Shown piece by piece: positions 47,274 to 55,720 of a DNA stretch of 58,124 bases. Made by a program: the position numbers and the translations under genes. The stretch covers positions 1 through 58,124 of the forward strand of contig CANKOI010000013.1 of assembly GCA_947484175.1 (NCBI GenBank). Direction: 5' to 3'. This DNA comes from Deltaproteobacteria bacterium. GTDB taxonomy: Bacteria > Myxococcota_A > UBA796 > SXON01. How positions within the stretch are numbered: position 1 is the first letter of the stretch; the number at the start of each line of letters is the position of its first letter. A model generated the notes under the pieces. The model saw only the letters and a list, made by a program, of their open reading frames with translations, was not told the DNA's origin and made no database searches.

Positions 47274-49550
47274 TCACCGAACCCAGACGTCGACGTTGTC
47301 GAGGCCGAAGCTCTCGTCGGTGGCTGCCTGATCGAGGGTGCTACCCGCGAGAACGTTCACCGACGCGGCGGTGTGCGCCACCGTCTCGTCGAACGGCCAC
47401 TTGCTCTCGTACGAGCCGTAGTAGCCCCGATCCCAGCCGCACACTTCGCTGTAGGCGCCGCTGTGGTTGTCTAGCGAGGTGCTCCACAGGGTGGTCCCGT
47501 CCAGAGCGACCCAGGCTGTCTCGCCGTCCCAACTGTCGATGGCCGCATAGTCCAAGGTGACCCAAGCCTCCGTGTGGGTGATGCTCTGGGTGGATGCATC
47601 CACGTCCATCGTCCCTCCCGCCATCACCCCGTAGCCGCCGAGGATGCTTCCCCAGGCCCCACAGGTGGTGATGGTCGTGGTGCTCCAGCCGGGGTCGGCC
47701 GCGGACTCAAAGTGGTCGGAGAACACCAGCGTCCATCCACCGCCATCGGTGGTCATGTCACACTCGGTTTCCGTGGCGGTGCCGGCAAAGTCGATCCAAT
47801 AGTTGCCGTCCGTGGATGCGATACCGTCGTCGAGCAGGCCGAGGCAACTGTCCCACGCGCAGTCCGTGTGGCCGCCGGGAATGACGGCGGCGTTGGTGTC
47901 ATCGCAGTCGTAGTCGTTCTCCACCGTCCCGGAGGGTTGCGCGCAGTCCACGTTCGCGGCGCCGCCCCAGCCGTCGCCGTCGGCGTCGTCGTACCACGTG
48001 TCGGTGGCAAGGCCGTTGTCGGCCGTTCCGTCGCAGTCGTCGTCGACATGGTCGCAGATTTCCGCCGCGACAGGGTTGATGGCGGCGTTGGTGTCGTCGC
48101 AGTCCGTGGCGTCGGCCACGGTGTCGGCCGGGGCGGTGCAGGACAGGCTACTCACGCTCGCGTCGCCGTAGCCGTCCTCGTCGTCGTCGGCGTACCAAGT
48201 GGTGGCGGTGGAGGTGTCGAGGCTGGCGTCCGCGTCATCAACGAGACTGTCGCAGTCGTCGTCGGTGCCGTTGCACACCTCGGTGGCGCCGGGATTCACG
48301 GAGGCGTTGCCGTCGTCGCAGTCGGTGGCGTCGGCCACGCTGCCGGCCGGGGCGGCGCACGACACAGTACTCGCGGCGAGATCGCCGTAGCTGTCGCCGT
48401 CCGTGTCGGCATACCAGGTTGCCGCGTCGTCGGGCGTGCCGTCGTCCACGCTGCCGTCGCAGTTGTCGTCGAGCCCATTGCAGGACTCCAGCGCGGCGGG
48501 GCTCACGAAGGCGTCCGTGTCGTCGCAGTCGGTGGCGTCGGCCACCGTGCCCCCCGGGGCATCACAGGACACGGCACCGGTGGCCGCGTCGCCGTACCCG
48601 TCGCCATCGCCGTCGGTGTACCAAGCGGTGCCCGTAGACGTGTCGAGAGAGTCGTCGGCATCGTCGACGAGGCCGTCGCAGTCGTCGTCGTAGCCGTTGC
48701 ACGCTTCGAGCGCGGCGGGGCTCACGTCGGCGCGGGCGTCGTCGCAGTCGGAGGCGTCGGCCACCCAGCCGGGGCCGGGGTCGCACATCTGGGCCGGTGT
48801 GGCGGCATCGCCGTACCCATCCAAGTCGGCGTCGGCGTACCACGTGCCAGCGCTGGAGAGGTCGAGCGAGTCGTCCTCGTCGTCCACGAGGGTGTCGCAG
48901 TCATCGTCGGCGTCGTTGCAGACCTCGACCGCACCGGGGTTGACGGCCGCGCTGCCGTCATCGCACTCGGCGCAAGCCGCAAAGCCGTCGCCGTCCACGT
49001 CGGCGTAGCCCACCGACCCGTCGCAGTTGTAGTCGTTCGGGTCTTCACAGTCCTCTTCGGAAGCGCCCGGGTTGTAGGCCGCATCGGCGTCGTTGCAGTC
49101 GCCACCGGCCGCGCTGGTGCCCTCGACCGCCTCGCACGCCAGCACGGGCAGCGTGTCGTCCCCATAGCCGTCGCCATCGGCGTCGGTGTAGAACGTGGAC
49201 GCTACGGCGCCATCGTCCACCACGCCGTCGCAGTTGTTGTCGAGGCCGTCGCACACGTCCTCGGCGCCGGGGTACACGGTGGCGTTGGTGTCGTCGCAGT
49301 CGTCGCCCACGTCGGAGTAGCCCTCGGGGCGTTCGCAGAAGCTGTCGGACTGGGCTTCGTCGCCGTGGCCGTCGAGGTCGGCGTCGTAGTACCAGGTCGA
49401 AGGTCCACCCATTCCGGCGTCGTTGTCGTCGCAGTCCTCATCGCCCTCGAGCCCGTCGCCGTCGCGGTCGGTCACGATCTTGGCGGTGGTGCCGGGGGGG
49501 CCGCAGCCCGAAGCGAAGAGGAGGGCGGCGAGCGTGAGGAAAAGGCGCAT
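47274..49550 (-). CDS. Asp/Cys-repeat (MopE-type) lipoprotein with fibrinogen-like head
   Basis: 758 residues with signal MRLFLTLAALLFASGC (Cys16) and GGAG six bases before the ATG. The stalk has about nine repeats of GDCDD...NPGAxEVCNGxDDDCDxLVDD...TWYADxDGDGYGD, probably calcium-binding and disulfide-stabilised. It shares the block DPNDYNCDGSVGYADVDGDG with the lipoprotein at 18203-20491. From ~residue 560 a fibrinogen-like start (SCLGLLDDGIASTDGNYWI, ETECDMTTDGGGWTLVF) leads into a ~150-residue beta-rich head ending SFGLDNVDVWVR. It is a likely surface-anchored adhesin or matrix component. The homologous copy is on the opposite strand. Confidence 0.92.
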   Translation of the reverse strand: MRLFLTLAALLFASGCGPPGTTAKIVTDRDGDGLEGDEDCDDNDAGMGGPSTWYYDADLDGHGDEAQSDSFCERPEGYSDVGDDCDDTNATVYPGAEDVCDGLDNNCDGVVDDGAVASTFYTDADGDGYGDDTLPVLACEAVEGTSAAGGDCNDADAAYNPGASEEDCEDPNDYNCDGSVGYADVDGDGFAACAECDDGSAAVNPGAVEVCNDADDDCDTLVDDEDDSLDLSSAGTWYADADLDGYGDAATPAQMCDPGPGWVADASDCDDARADVSPAALEACNGYDDDCDGLVDDADDSLDTSTGTAWYTDGDGDGYGDAATGAVSCDAPGGTVADATDCDDTDAFVSPAALESCNGLDDNCDGSVDDGTPDDAATWYADTDGDSYGDLAASTVSCAAPAGSVADATDCDDGNASVNPGATEVCNGTDDDCDSLVDDADASLDTSTATTWYADDDEDGYGDASVSSLSCTAPADTVADATDCDDTNAAINPVAAEICDHVDDDCDGTADNGLATDTWYDDADGDGWGGAANVDCAQPSGTVENDYDCDDTNAAVIPGGHTDCAWDSCLGLLDDGIASTDGNYWIDFAGTATETECDMTTDGGGWTLVFSDHFESAADPGWSTTTITTCGAWGSILGGYGVMAGGTMDVDASTQSITHTEAWVTLDYAAIDSWDGETAWVALDGTTLWSTSLDNHSGAYSEVCGWDRGYYGSYESKWPFDETVAHTAASVNVLAGSTLDQAATDESFGLDNVDVWVR

Positions 49551-50223
49551 GGAGGCTCCGACAGGGGCGGGAGTGTATCTCAGTGCGCGGGGGAGGGGTC
49601 CCGTAGAGGTGGAGGGGCGACCGCGTGCGCACCCGTGTGGTCTGCCGACGCCGCGATGTACGCGTCCGCGAACTCCTGCCCGGAAGAGCGGGCGCGGGCG
49701 GACCCGTCACCAGCGTGACCTCGCCGTTGGCGCCGGCCCGCAAAAGACTCTCCGCGAGGTCGGCCATGCCTTCGTCGTCGCGCGGGCGTTCCACCCCAAC
49801 CCTGTACTTCCACAGCGCCTCCGGGTCTCGCGGCCCGATCTCGCTCCGCTCGCCCCCAGCCTCGATCATCGTGACGCCGCTCTCCGCCCCCTTCGCACCG
49901 ACACGCACGTAGGTTTCATCGGTCGACCCCAACAGCATCAGGCCCGAGCCCTCCATCGAGGTCGTCATCTTGATGCGCGGCTTCCCGTCCTCCGTGATTA
50001 GGCGGAGGTTCACCGTCTCCGGGTACGCCACGCCACCCGCCGAGACCCCCGAAGGCAGGACCTCCAGCCGGGAGCGAACGCGGCCCTGCTCGTCGACCAG
50101 CTCGATCGCACGAGCGCGAACGATCCCGGGAGCCTCCACTGCGCGAGCGGTCGAGGTGGCCAGCGCCCCAAGGCCAACTAGGTTCACCAAGCCGAGAACG
50201 GCCAGCATGCGGGTTGGGCTCAT
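49438..50223 (-). CDS. Exported beta-repeat hypothetical protein, possible frameshift near its 3' end
   Basis: Starts MSPTRMLAVLGLVNLVGLGALATSTARA, a signal peptide or membrane anchor, followed by beta-repeat sequence (RARAIELVDEQGRVRSRLEVLPSG, VNLRLITEDGKPRIKMTTSMEGSGLMLLG, YVRVGAKGAESGVTMIEAGG) common in exported bacterial proteins of unknown function. After ~residue 175 the open frame becomes Arg/Pro-rich and runs 113 nt into the next lipoprotein gene. Another frame of the same strand reads GQEFADAYIAASADHTGAHA and stops at 49580, before that gene. This suggests a frameshift near 49690, real or from sequencing; the intended end is then 49580. Confidence 0.65.
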   Translation of the reverse strand: MSPTRMLAVLGLVNLVGLGALATSTARAVEAPGIVRARAIELVDEQGRVRSRLEVLPSGVSAGGVAYPETVNLRLITEDGKPRIKMTTSMEGSGLMLLGSTDETYVRVGAKGAESGVTMIEAGGERSEIGPRDPEALWKYRVGVERPRDDEGMADLAESLLRAGANGEVTLVTGPPAPALPGRSSRTRTSRRRQTTRVRTRSPLHLYGTPPPRTEIHSRPCRSLHAPFPHARRPPLRFGLRPPRHHRQDRDRPRRRRARGR

Positions 50224-50281
50224 CCGAATCACTTGGGCGAAGCGGCAGCGTGTGCCGCTCGCGGAACGGGCGATACCCTCC

Positions 50282-51709
50282 TTAGCTCGCCCCCACCGCG
50301 AACACCTTCATCGTGTTGGTGGCTCCCTTCATCGGCGTATTGCCCGCCAGCACCACCACCTCCTGCCCGCGCTGCACCAGTCCCAGCGCCAGCAGTCGAT
50401 CCTCGCCGATCGCGATGAGGTCATCGGTGTTGTGCACACTCGGCGCGTGCACCGCCGTTACCCCCCAAACGAGCGCCAGCCGGTCGTACGTGGCCTGGTT
50501 CGGCGTGAGGGCGAAGATCGGCCCGGGAGGGCGGGACTTCGACGCGAGTACGGCCGTGGCGCCGCTCCAGGTGAAGACCACCAACGGCCGCGGAATCTCG
50601 TGCACCGCCCAGCAGGCCGCGCGAACGACCGTTTGGGCCGGCCCCGCGAGCACGCTGATCTCGTCGAAGCGCGTGACCATGAAGCGGCTCTTCTCCACTT
50701 CGCGGGCGATCGCGTCCATCGTTTCGACGGCGCGCACCGGGTAGAGGCCGGCCGCCGTTTCGCCGGAGAGCATGATGGCGTCGGTGCCATCGAGGATCGC
50801 GTTGGCCACGTCGGTGGTCTCGGCACGGGTGGGGCGGGGGTTGCGCTCCATCGAGTCGAGCATCTGGGTAGCGGTGATCACGAGGACGCCGGCCTTGCTC
50901 GCCGCCGAGATCATCTCCTTCTGGAGCACGGGGATTCGCTCGAGGTTCACCTCCACGCCGAGGTCTCCGCGGGCCACCATGATGCCGTCCACGACGGTGA
51001 GAATCTCGGACAGGTTGTCGACCGCCTGCGGCTTCTCGATCTTGGCGACAATGGGAACTTCCGGGTGCCCGATGCGACGCAGCTCCTCGCGCAGGCCCAG
51101 AACGTCGGCGGCTTCACGCACAAAGCTCAGCGCTACGTAGTCCACGCCGGCGCTCACGCCGACGGCGAGGTCGGCGAGGTCCTTCTCGGTGAGGGAGGGG
51201 GCCGACACGCACACGCCGGGGAGGTTGATCCCCTTGTGGGAGCCGAGGTCGCCACCCTCCTCCATCGTGATGTCCACCTCGGCGGGCTGCCGCTCCGTGC
51301 GAATCTCGGAGACTCGCCCGGACAGCGCCCCGTCGGCGAACAGCACCACCGTTCCCACGACCACATCGCCGGCCATGCCCACGTAGGTGGTGCCGATGCG
51401 CTTCTCTACGGCTTCGTAGTCTTCGTCCATCACGACGGTGAGCACGTCGCCCTTCTCGAGGCGCAGCGGCTGGGAGAGTTTGCCCGTGCGGATTTTCGGC
51501 CCCTGAAGGTCGAGGAGCAGACCCACGGCGCGCCCGGCGGCGAGGGCTGCGCGGCGCACCCGCGAGATTGACTCACGGATGCCGTCTGCACTCGAGTGCG
51601 AGCAGTTGATGCGGAAGACGTCCGCGCCGGCGGCGATGAGGGCGGCGAGCACCTCCGGATCGCGGCTGGCAGGGCCGATGGTGGCGACGATCTTGGTGCG
51701 GCGGGTCAT
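50282..51709 (-). CDS. pyk: Pyruvate kinase
   Basis: 475 residues. It converts phosphoenolpyruvate and ADP to pyruvate and ATP, the last step of glycolysis. Motifs: RTKIVATIGPASRDPE, ADVFRINCSHSSADG, LLLDLQGPKIRTGKL, the active-site lysine region IPIVAKIEKPQAVDNL, VARGDLGVEVNLERIPVLQKEMI, TQMLDSMERNPRPTRAETTDVANAILDGTDAIMLSGETAAG and the C-terminal regulatory domain (VLAGNTPMKGATNTMKV). Complete and of normal length; it pairs functionally with pfkA in this window. Divergent from the FAN1-like gene over 54 bp. Confidence 0.97.
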   Translation of the reverse strand: MTRRTKIVATIGPASRDPEVLAALIAAGADVFRINCSHSSADGIRESISRVRRAALAAGRAVGLLLDLQGPKIRTGKLSQPLRLEKGDVLTVVMDEDYEAVEKRIGTTYVGMAGDVVVGTVVLFADGALSGRVSEIRTERQPAEVDITMEEGGDLGSHKGINLPGVCVSAPSLTEKDLADLAVGVSAGVDYVALSFVREAADVLGLREELRRIGHPEVPIVAKIEKPQAVDNLSEILTVVDGIMVARGDLGVEVNLERIPVLQKEMISAASKAGVLVITATQMLDSMERNPRPTRAETTDVANAILDGTDAIMLSGETAAGLYPVRAVETMDAIAREVEKSRFMVTRFDEISVLAGPAQTVVRAACWAVHEIPRPLVVFTWSGATAVLASKSRPPGPIFALTPNQATYDRLALVWGVTAVHAPSVHNTDDLIAIGEDRLLALGLVQRGQEVVVLAGNTPMKGATNTMKVFAVGAS

Positions 51710-51763
51710 CCGGGCGAAGCTAACGGCGCCCGGCCGCCGGGGATAGGGAGCATCCGGTAGCGC

Positions 51764-53338
51764 GTGAGGATCCCCCGCAGCCCGATCCCCGCTGACGACC
51801 TCCGCACGGCCGTGCGCAGCGCGCTAGAACGAGAAGCTCTCCTCTTCACGGCTGGCGAAGTTGTGGTGCTGCGCACGATCCTCGCCCTCGGCGACGACGC
51901 GGCCGAGCTCTACGCCCGGCTGTCGCTGCGCGTGGGCACCGTGTTCCGCGTGTCTACGCTGGCCTACGAATGCGCCACGGAGGCTGCGATCGCAGAGGCC
52001 CAGGCGGCCGGTCTGCTCAGCGGCGCCGCCTCCGACACCCTCGCTCTGCCCGCCTTCCCCGCCGACGTGCTCCGCGCCGCCTGCGTTCGCCTCGGCCTCC
52101 CACGATCCGGGGCTCGCGCGGACCTCGAAGATCGACTGAGAGGGCGCCCGTGGCGAGAAGAGCCGGTGGTGGTGGTGCATCATCGGCGCTTGCTGGAACG
52201 GGCAGATTGCCTCGGTGGCTTTGACCGCTCGCTGGCCCCCGTGGAACGAATCCAGGGAACCATTTGGGCGGACTACGAACCCACCGGCGGGTCCGGGGCC
52301 TTTCCGGACCGTCGCGCGATGGGGCTCTGGGAGCGGGCGCGGCGCGGCGAGCTGACGGCAGAGGAGGCGCTGACGATCGCCACGGCAGGTCCGCCGCCGT
52401 GGGGCCGCTCGCCTTGGTGGAATGCGGTTGAGGAGGTGCTCGGCTCGTCACCTGCGGCCGATGTTCTCCGGCGGATTCCCGGCTGCGCCGTGCCACACGT
52501 TCGAGCTTTGGAGGCCGAGGGAAGGCTGGTCGAAGCGGTACAGCGGTGTCGAGAGGGCAGCGACGACCCCGAAGTGCAGCTGGCGCTCGGTCGAACGGGG
52601 AGGCGACTCGCCAAAAGGACGGCGCTGCCGTGGGCGCCTCCGCCGCCGCTGCACGAGGCGCCGGTCCGGAAGGTGTGGCTGGAGCGCGCATCGAGCGTGA
52701 CAGCGCCTCGCCCGCTTTGGCGTGTGGAGGAGGGGAGCGAGCCGGTTCCGGTGGAGGAGGCTTGCCTCTCCCGACTCGCGGCGGCCGGCCGGACTGCGCT
52801 GCACAGCGAGAACTGGTTGTGGACCTCGCTGTTCGCCCTCGTTTTCCGCGAGCTCTACTGGCTACCCGTTCCCGGCACCCTGCCCACCACCCGCCGCGCG
52901 GGGCCACTCGACCTCGGCACTCCGGCCTTCTTCGCGGCACGCGCCGACAAGGCGCTGAGCGTACTGAGCCGCCTCCGCGCCCAGGGACTCGCACCATTCG
53001 TGGCCGCTTGGAAGGGGGAGCGCCTCGACGGCCTCGTGAACGCCCAGCGTGCCATCGAGGTGGGTGCAGCGCTCGACGGCCCCTTCATCGCCGTCGTTTT
53101 AGAACGAATTCTGCGACTCGGGTGGGCCGCAGCGCGGGGTTTGCCCGACCTGTTGGTGCTCCCGGGACCCGCCAACCCACTTTTTGACGCTCTCCCGTCC
53201 ACCTTACCGGAGTCGGCGTTCTTCGCAGAGATCAAAGGTCCGGGGGACAGCCTGAGAGAAGGCCAGCGCCTATGGCATCATAGCCTTCGTGAAGCCGATA
53301 TATTCGTGGAAGTCTGGGTAGTTGAGACAGCGATATGA
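51764..53338 (+). CDS. FAN1-like structure-specific nuclease (VRR-NUC domain)
   Basis: 524 residues from a GTG start. The layout matches bacterial FAN1 interstrand-crosslink repair nucleases: a SAP-like DNA-binding motif near residue 110 (LRAACVRLGLPRSGARADLEDRL), a helical TPR-like middle (TAEEALTIA, VEEVLGSSPAADVLRRIPG, EAEGRLVEAVQRCREG), then SENWLWTSLFALVFRELYW and a C-terminal VRR-NUC nuclease domain. In the nuclease, Asp462 (GLPDLLVL) and Glu489/Lys491 (AEIKGPGDSLREGQRLW) form the PD-ExK site. Such enzymes cut 5'-flap and branched DNA. Base composition drops toward AT in the last ~100 bp and beyond the stop. It ends in ...VEVWVVETAI. Confidence 0.85.
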   Translation: MRIPRSPIPADDLRTAVRSALEREALLFTAGEVVVLRTILALGDDAAELYARLSLRVGTVFRVSTLAYECATEAAIAEAQAAGLLSGAASDTLALPAFPADVLRAACVRLGLPRSGARADLEDRLRGRPWREEPVVVVHHRRLLERADCLGGFDRSLAPVERIQGTIWADYEPTGGSGAFPDRRAMGLWERARRGELTAEEALTIATAGPPPWGRSPWWNAVEEVLGSSPAADVLRRIPGCAVPHVRALEAEGRLVEAVQRCREGSDDPEVQLALGRTGRRLAKRTALPWAPPPPLHEAPVRKVWLERASSVTAPRPLWRVEEGSEPVPVEEACLSRLAAAGRTALHSENWLWTSLFALVFRELYWLPVPGTLPTTRRAGPLDLGTPAFFAARADKALSVLSRLRAQGLAPFVAAWKGERLDGLVNAQRAIEVGAALDGPFIAVVLERILRLGWAAARGLPDLLVLPGPANPLFDALPSTLPESAFFAEIKGPGDSLREGQRLWHHSLREADIFVEVWVVETAI

Positions 53339-53389
53339 CTATACTACCTTTCATGTCCATCCGAGTGTTACTTTGTGGATATCGCTGCA

Positions 53390-53417
53390 TTGACACGTCA
53401 AGCGGAGGGTGTATGCT
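53390..53417 (+). promoter_or_regulatory. Sigma-70-type promoter of the small HTH gene
   Basis: TTGACA (53390-53395) and TATGCT (53412-53417) are separated by 16 bp; the -35 is perfect and the -10 matches 4 of 6. It is set in the AT-rich interval 53339-53472, which otherwise holds only the gene's leader and a GAGGG ribosome binding site at 53464-53468. This is the best sigma-70 match seen in the window. Confidence 0.65.
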
Positions 53418-53472
53418 GTGCCTGTGAGGTGACAACGCCTCAGCAGGGAACAGGTCCAAAACCGAGGGAATC

Positions 53473-53721
53473 ATGCCGATTGCATCGACCCGCAGCCGAG
53501 AACGCGTCGCACGAAATTTCGTGAAGAGCTACGGCCGTGTGCGTTTCCGCCGCCTCCTGGAGGCGCTCGCCGCCGCCGAGTCTGGCCAGACCCTTGCCGA
53601 CGAGTTCGGCGTGAGCCGCGAGCGGATCCGCCAGTGGAAGAACACCTTTGGCACGGTGATCACCGTGTACCAGGTTCACCCCGAAGTGGAGCGCCTGCTG
53701 CGCGAACGCCGCACCGCCTGA
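53473..53721 (+). CDS. Small helix-turn-helix DNA-binding protein
   Basis: 82 residues with a well-placed ribosome binding site. It is basic and mostly helical: RSRERVARNFVKSYGRVRFRRLLEALAAAES, then the HTH segment QTLADEFGVSRERIRQWKNTFG (about residues 39-60), which resembles sigma-factor region 4 or homeodomain-like helices, and a short C-terminal helix VHPEVERLLRERRTA. It has no ligand or receiver domain, so it is probably a stand-alone transcription regulator or nucleoid-type protein. Its strong promoter suggests constitutive, fairly high expression. Targets are unknown. It converges with the GNAT gene. Confidence 0.78.
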   Translation: MPIASTRSRERVARNFVKSYGRVRFRRLLEALAAAESGQTLADEFGVSRERIRQWKNTFGTVITVYQVHPEVERLLRERRTA

Positions 53722-53749
53722 ACGGTTGCCGCGCGGGCCGAACCATCGC

Positions 53750-54298
53750 TCAGTCGCCGATGGAATCCGTGATCCGTTCCGGCAAAGAAGCCGCCCACTC
53801 GGCCAAGTCCAACCGCAGCAAGTGGTAGGACTGGCCGTTGTTGAACTCGTTGTCGAGGATGTCCTCGTGGCGGAAGCCAAACTTCGCCCGGTACACGCCG
53901 ATGGCGCGGTGGTTGTTGCTGGCCACGGCGAGCACCACCCGCTTCGCGCCGCCCTCCTTCATCCGTTCGAGCACGCCCGCAAGCAGCCGCGAGCCGAGGC
54001 CGTGGCCCCGCCAGCCGGGGCGGAGCGCCATGTTGAAGATCACCATCTCGTCGGGATCGCTGAAGCTCCGGAAGGTGTGGCACACCCCGATGATGAGCTC
54101 ATCGGCGCGGATCACGTAGATGCGGCCGAAGCGCATCAACCCGCCCAAGGTGTACCGGCTGAACGTGGGTTCGGCGTAGCTCAACAGGTCGAGCTCCGTG
54201 AGCACGGGCAACAGCGCAGGGTCGTGCTCCACCACCTCGGCGATGGTGAGCTCGTACCCCTCGCTGTTGTGCGACCGCGTGAGGTGGTAGCGCTCCAT
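53750..54298 (-). CDS. GNAT-family N-acetyltransferase
   Basis: 182 residues. The acetyl-CoA binding motif A reads VIFNMALRPGWRGHGLGSRLLAGVLERMKEGG (RxxGxG/A within RPGWRGHGLGSRLL), and motif B follows as RVVLAVASNNHRAIGVYRAKFGFRHEDIL. The N-terminal ~60 residues carry the usual variable substrate region. The substrate (protein N-terminus, antibiotic or metabolite) cannot be told. A residual feature is FNNGQSYHLLRLDLAEW at the C-terminus. It is divergent from pepP over 58 bp. Confidence 0.93.
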   Translation of the reverse strand: MERYHLTRSHNSEGYELTIAEVVEHDPALLPVLTELDLLSYAEPTFSRYTLGGLMRFGRIYVIRADELIIGVCHTFRSFSDPDEMVIFNMALRPGWRGHGLGSRLLAGVLERMKEGGAKRVVLAVASNNHRAIGVYRAKFGFRHEDILDNEFNNGQSYHLLRLDLAEWAASLPERITDSIGD

Positions 54299-54356
54299 CT
54301 GCTGCCCGTTCTAACGCGGCAGGCTCAGAGGCGCCGGGGCGGATAGCTCCACTGAC

Positions 54357-55673
54357 ATGTTGCAACACACCGACAGCGCCCTCCACGCCGATCGCCGAAT
54401 CCGCTACCTCGAGGCGCTGGGCACCGACGCCGCCATGCTCGTTGCGCCGGGGCACCACCACCGCAACGCCGACAGCGAGTACCGCTACCGGCAAGCCAGC
54501 GACCTTTTCTACCTCACGGGTTGGGAAGACCCGGAGGCCGTGGCGCTCTTCCGCCCCGGCGCAGAGCAGCCCTTCGTGATGTTCGTTCAGCCGCGCGACA
54601 AAGAACGCGAGGTGTGGACCGGCCGCCGCGAGGGAGTAGCCGGCGCGATGGAGCGCTACGGGGCCGATGCCGCCTACCCGATCGCGGAGCTGCCGGGCCG
54701 CCTCGGCGCGCTGCTCTTCGGGTACGGCACCCTGCACTACCGGCCGGGCGACGACCCGCCGCTCGACCGCGCACTCTTCGCCGCCGTGCGAAGCATGGCG
54801 AAGCCGGCTGCCCGAAACGGGGGGGAGATTCCGTGGACCTTCGTCGACGCGGGCCGCTTGGTGGGAGAGATGCGCGTGCGGAAGGAGCCCGCCGAGCTGG
54901 CCCTCTTGCGCGAGGCCGCCCGCATCTCTTGCGAGGCCCACACCCTCGCCATGGGGTCGGGTCGTGCGGGCGTTCACGAGTACGAGGTGGAGGCGATCGT
55001 GGACGGCTGGTTCCGGCGCAACGGCGGCAACGGGCCCGGCTACACCACCATCGTGGGCGGCGGCGCCAATGCCTGCATCCTGCACTACATCACCAACCGC
55101 GAAGCGCTTCGGGAGGGCGACCTCTGCCTCGTCGACGCCGGCTGTGAGTACCGCTACTACACCGCAGACATCACCCGTACCTGGCCCGTGGGCGGGTGCT
55201 TTTCGGGCCCCCAGAAAGCGCTCTACGAAGTGGTGCTCGAGGCCCAACTCCAAGCGATCGACGCCGCACGGGTGGGCCGCAACTACAAGGACATGCACGA
55301 TGCGGCCGTGCGCCGGCTCACCGAGGGCCTTGTGCACCTCGGCCTGCTGCAGGGCAGCGTAGACGAGAACATCCACCAGGAGCACTTCAAGCGCTACTAC
55401 ATGCACGGCACCGGGCACTGGTTGGGCCTCGACGTTCACGACGCCGGCCTGTACTGGGGTGGTTTTGTGAGTCGGAAGCTCGAGGCGGGCATGGTGCTCA
55501 CCGTCGAGCCCGGGCTCTATGTGCCGGCCGACGACGAAAAGGCGCCGGAGGCCTTCCGCGGCATCGGTATCCGCATCGAAGACGACATCCACGTAACGGT
55601 CGACGGCCCGGAGAACCTGACTGCAGCGTGCCCGAAGTCGATCGCTGCCGTCGAGGCGGCCTGCGGCGGGTGA
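54357..55673 (+). CDS. pepP: Xaa-Pro aminopeptidase (M24B)
   Basis: 438 residues. It removes N-terminal residues next to proline. The N-terminal aminopeptidase-P domain is recognisable from RIRYLEALGTDAAMLVAPG and RQASDLFYLTGWEDPEAV. The pita-bread catalytic domain has all five metal ligands: Asp in LVDAGCEY, Asp in TADITRTWPV, His in HGTGHWLGLDVHD, Glu in TVEPGLY and Glu in IRIEDDIHV. There is no signal peptide, so it is cytoplasmic and acts in peptide recycling. The length is typical. Two manganese ions are expected from family knowledge. Confidence 0.96.
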   Translation: MLQHTDSALHADRRIRYLEALGTDAAMLVAPGHHHRNADSEYRYRQASDLFYLTGWEDPEAVALFRPGAEQPFVMFVQPRDKEREVWTGRREGVAGAMERYGADAAYPIAELPGRLGALLFGYGTLHYRPGDDPPLDRALFAAVRSMAKPAARNGGEIPWTFVDAGRLVGEMRVRKEPAELALLREAARISCEAHTLAMGSGRAGVHEYEVEAIVDGWFRRNGGNGPGYTTIVGGGANACILHYITNREALREGDLCLVDAGCEYRYYTADITRTWPVGGCFSGPQKALYEVVLEAQLQAIDAARVGRNYKDMHDAAVRRLTEGLVHLGLLQGSVDENIHQEHFKRYYMHGTGHWLGLDVHDAGLYWGGFVSRKLEAGMVLTVEPGLYVPADDEKAPEAFRGIGIRIEDDIHVTVDGPENLTAACPKSIAAVEAACGG

Positions 55674-55720
55674 GGGGATCGGGTCCGCGATTCCCCGCCC
55701 TCGTGCGCTATGCTCCGCTG

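Noticed and set aside
47574..49718. Plus-strand 714-codon frame opposite the second Asp/Cys-repeat lipoprotein
   Set aside because: Same shadow effect; low-complexity Val/Gly product, while the minus strand has a signal peptide and clear repeats.
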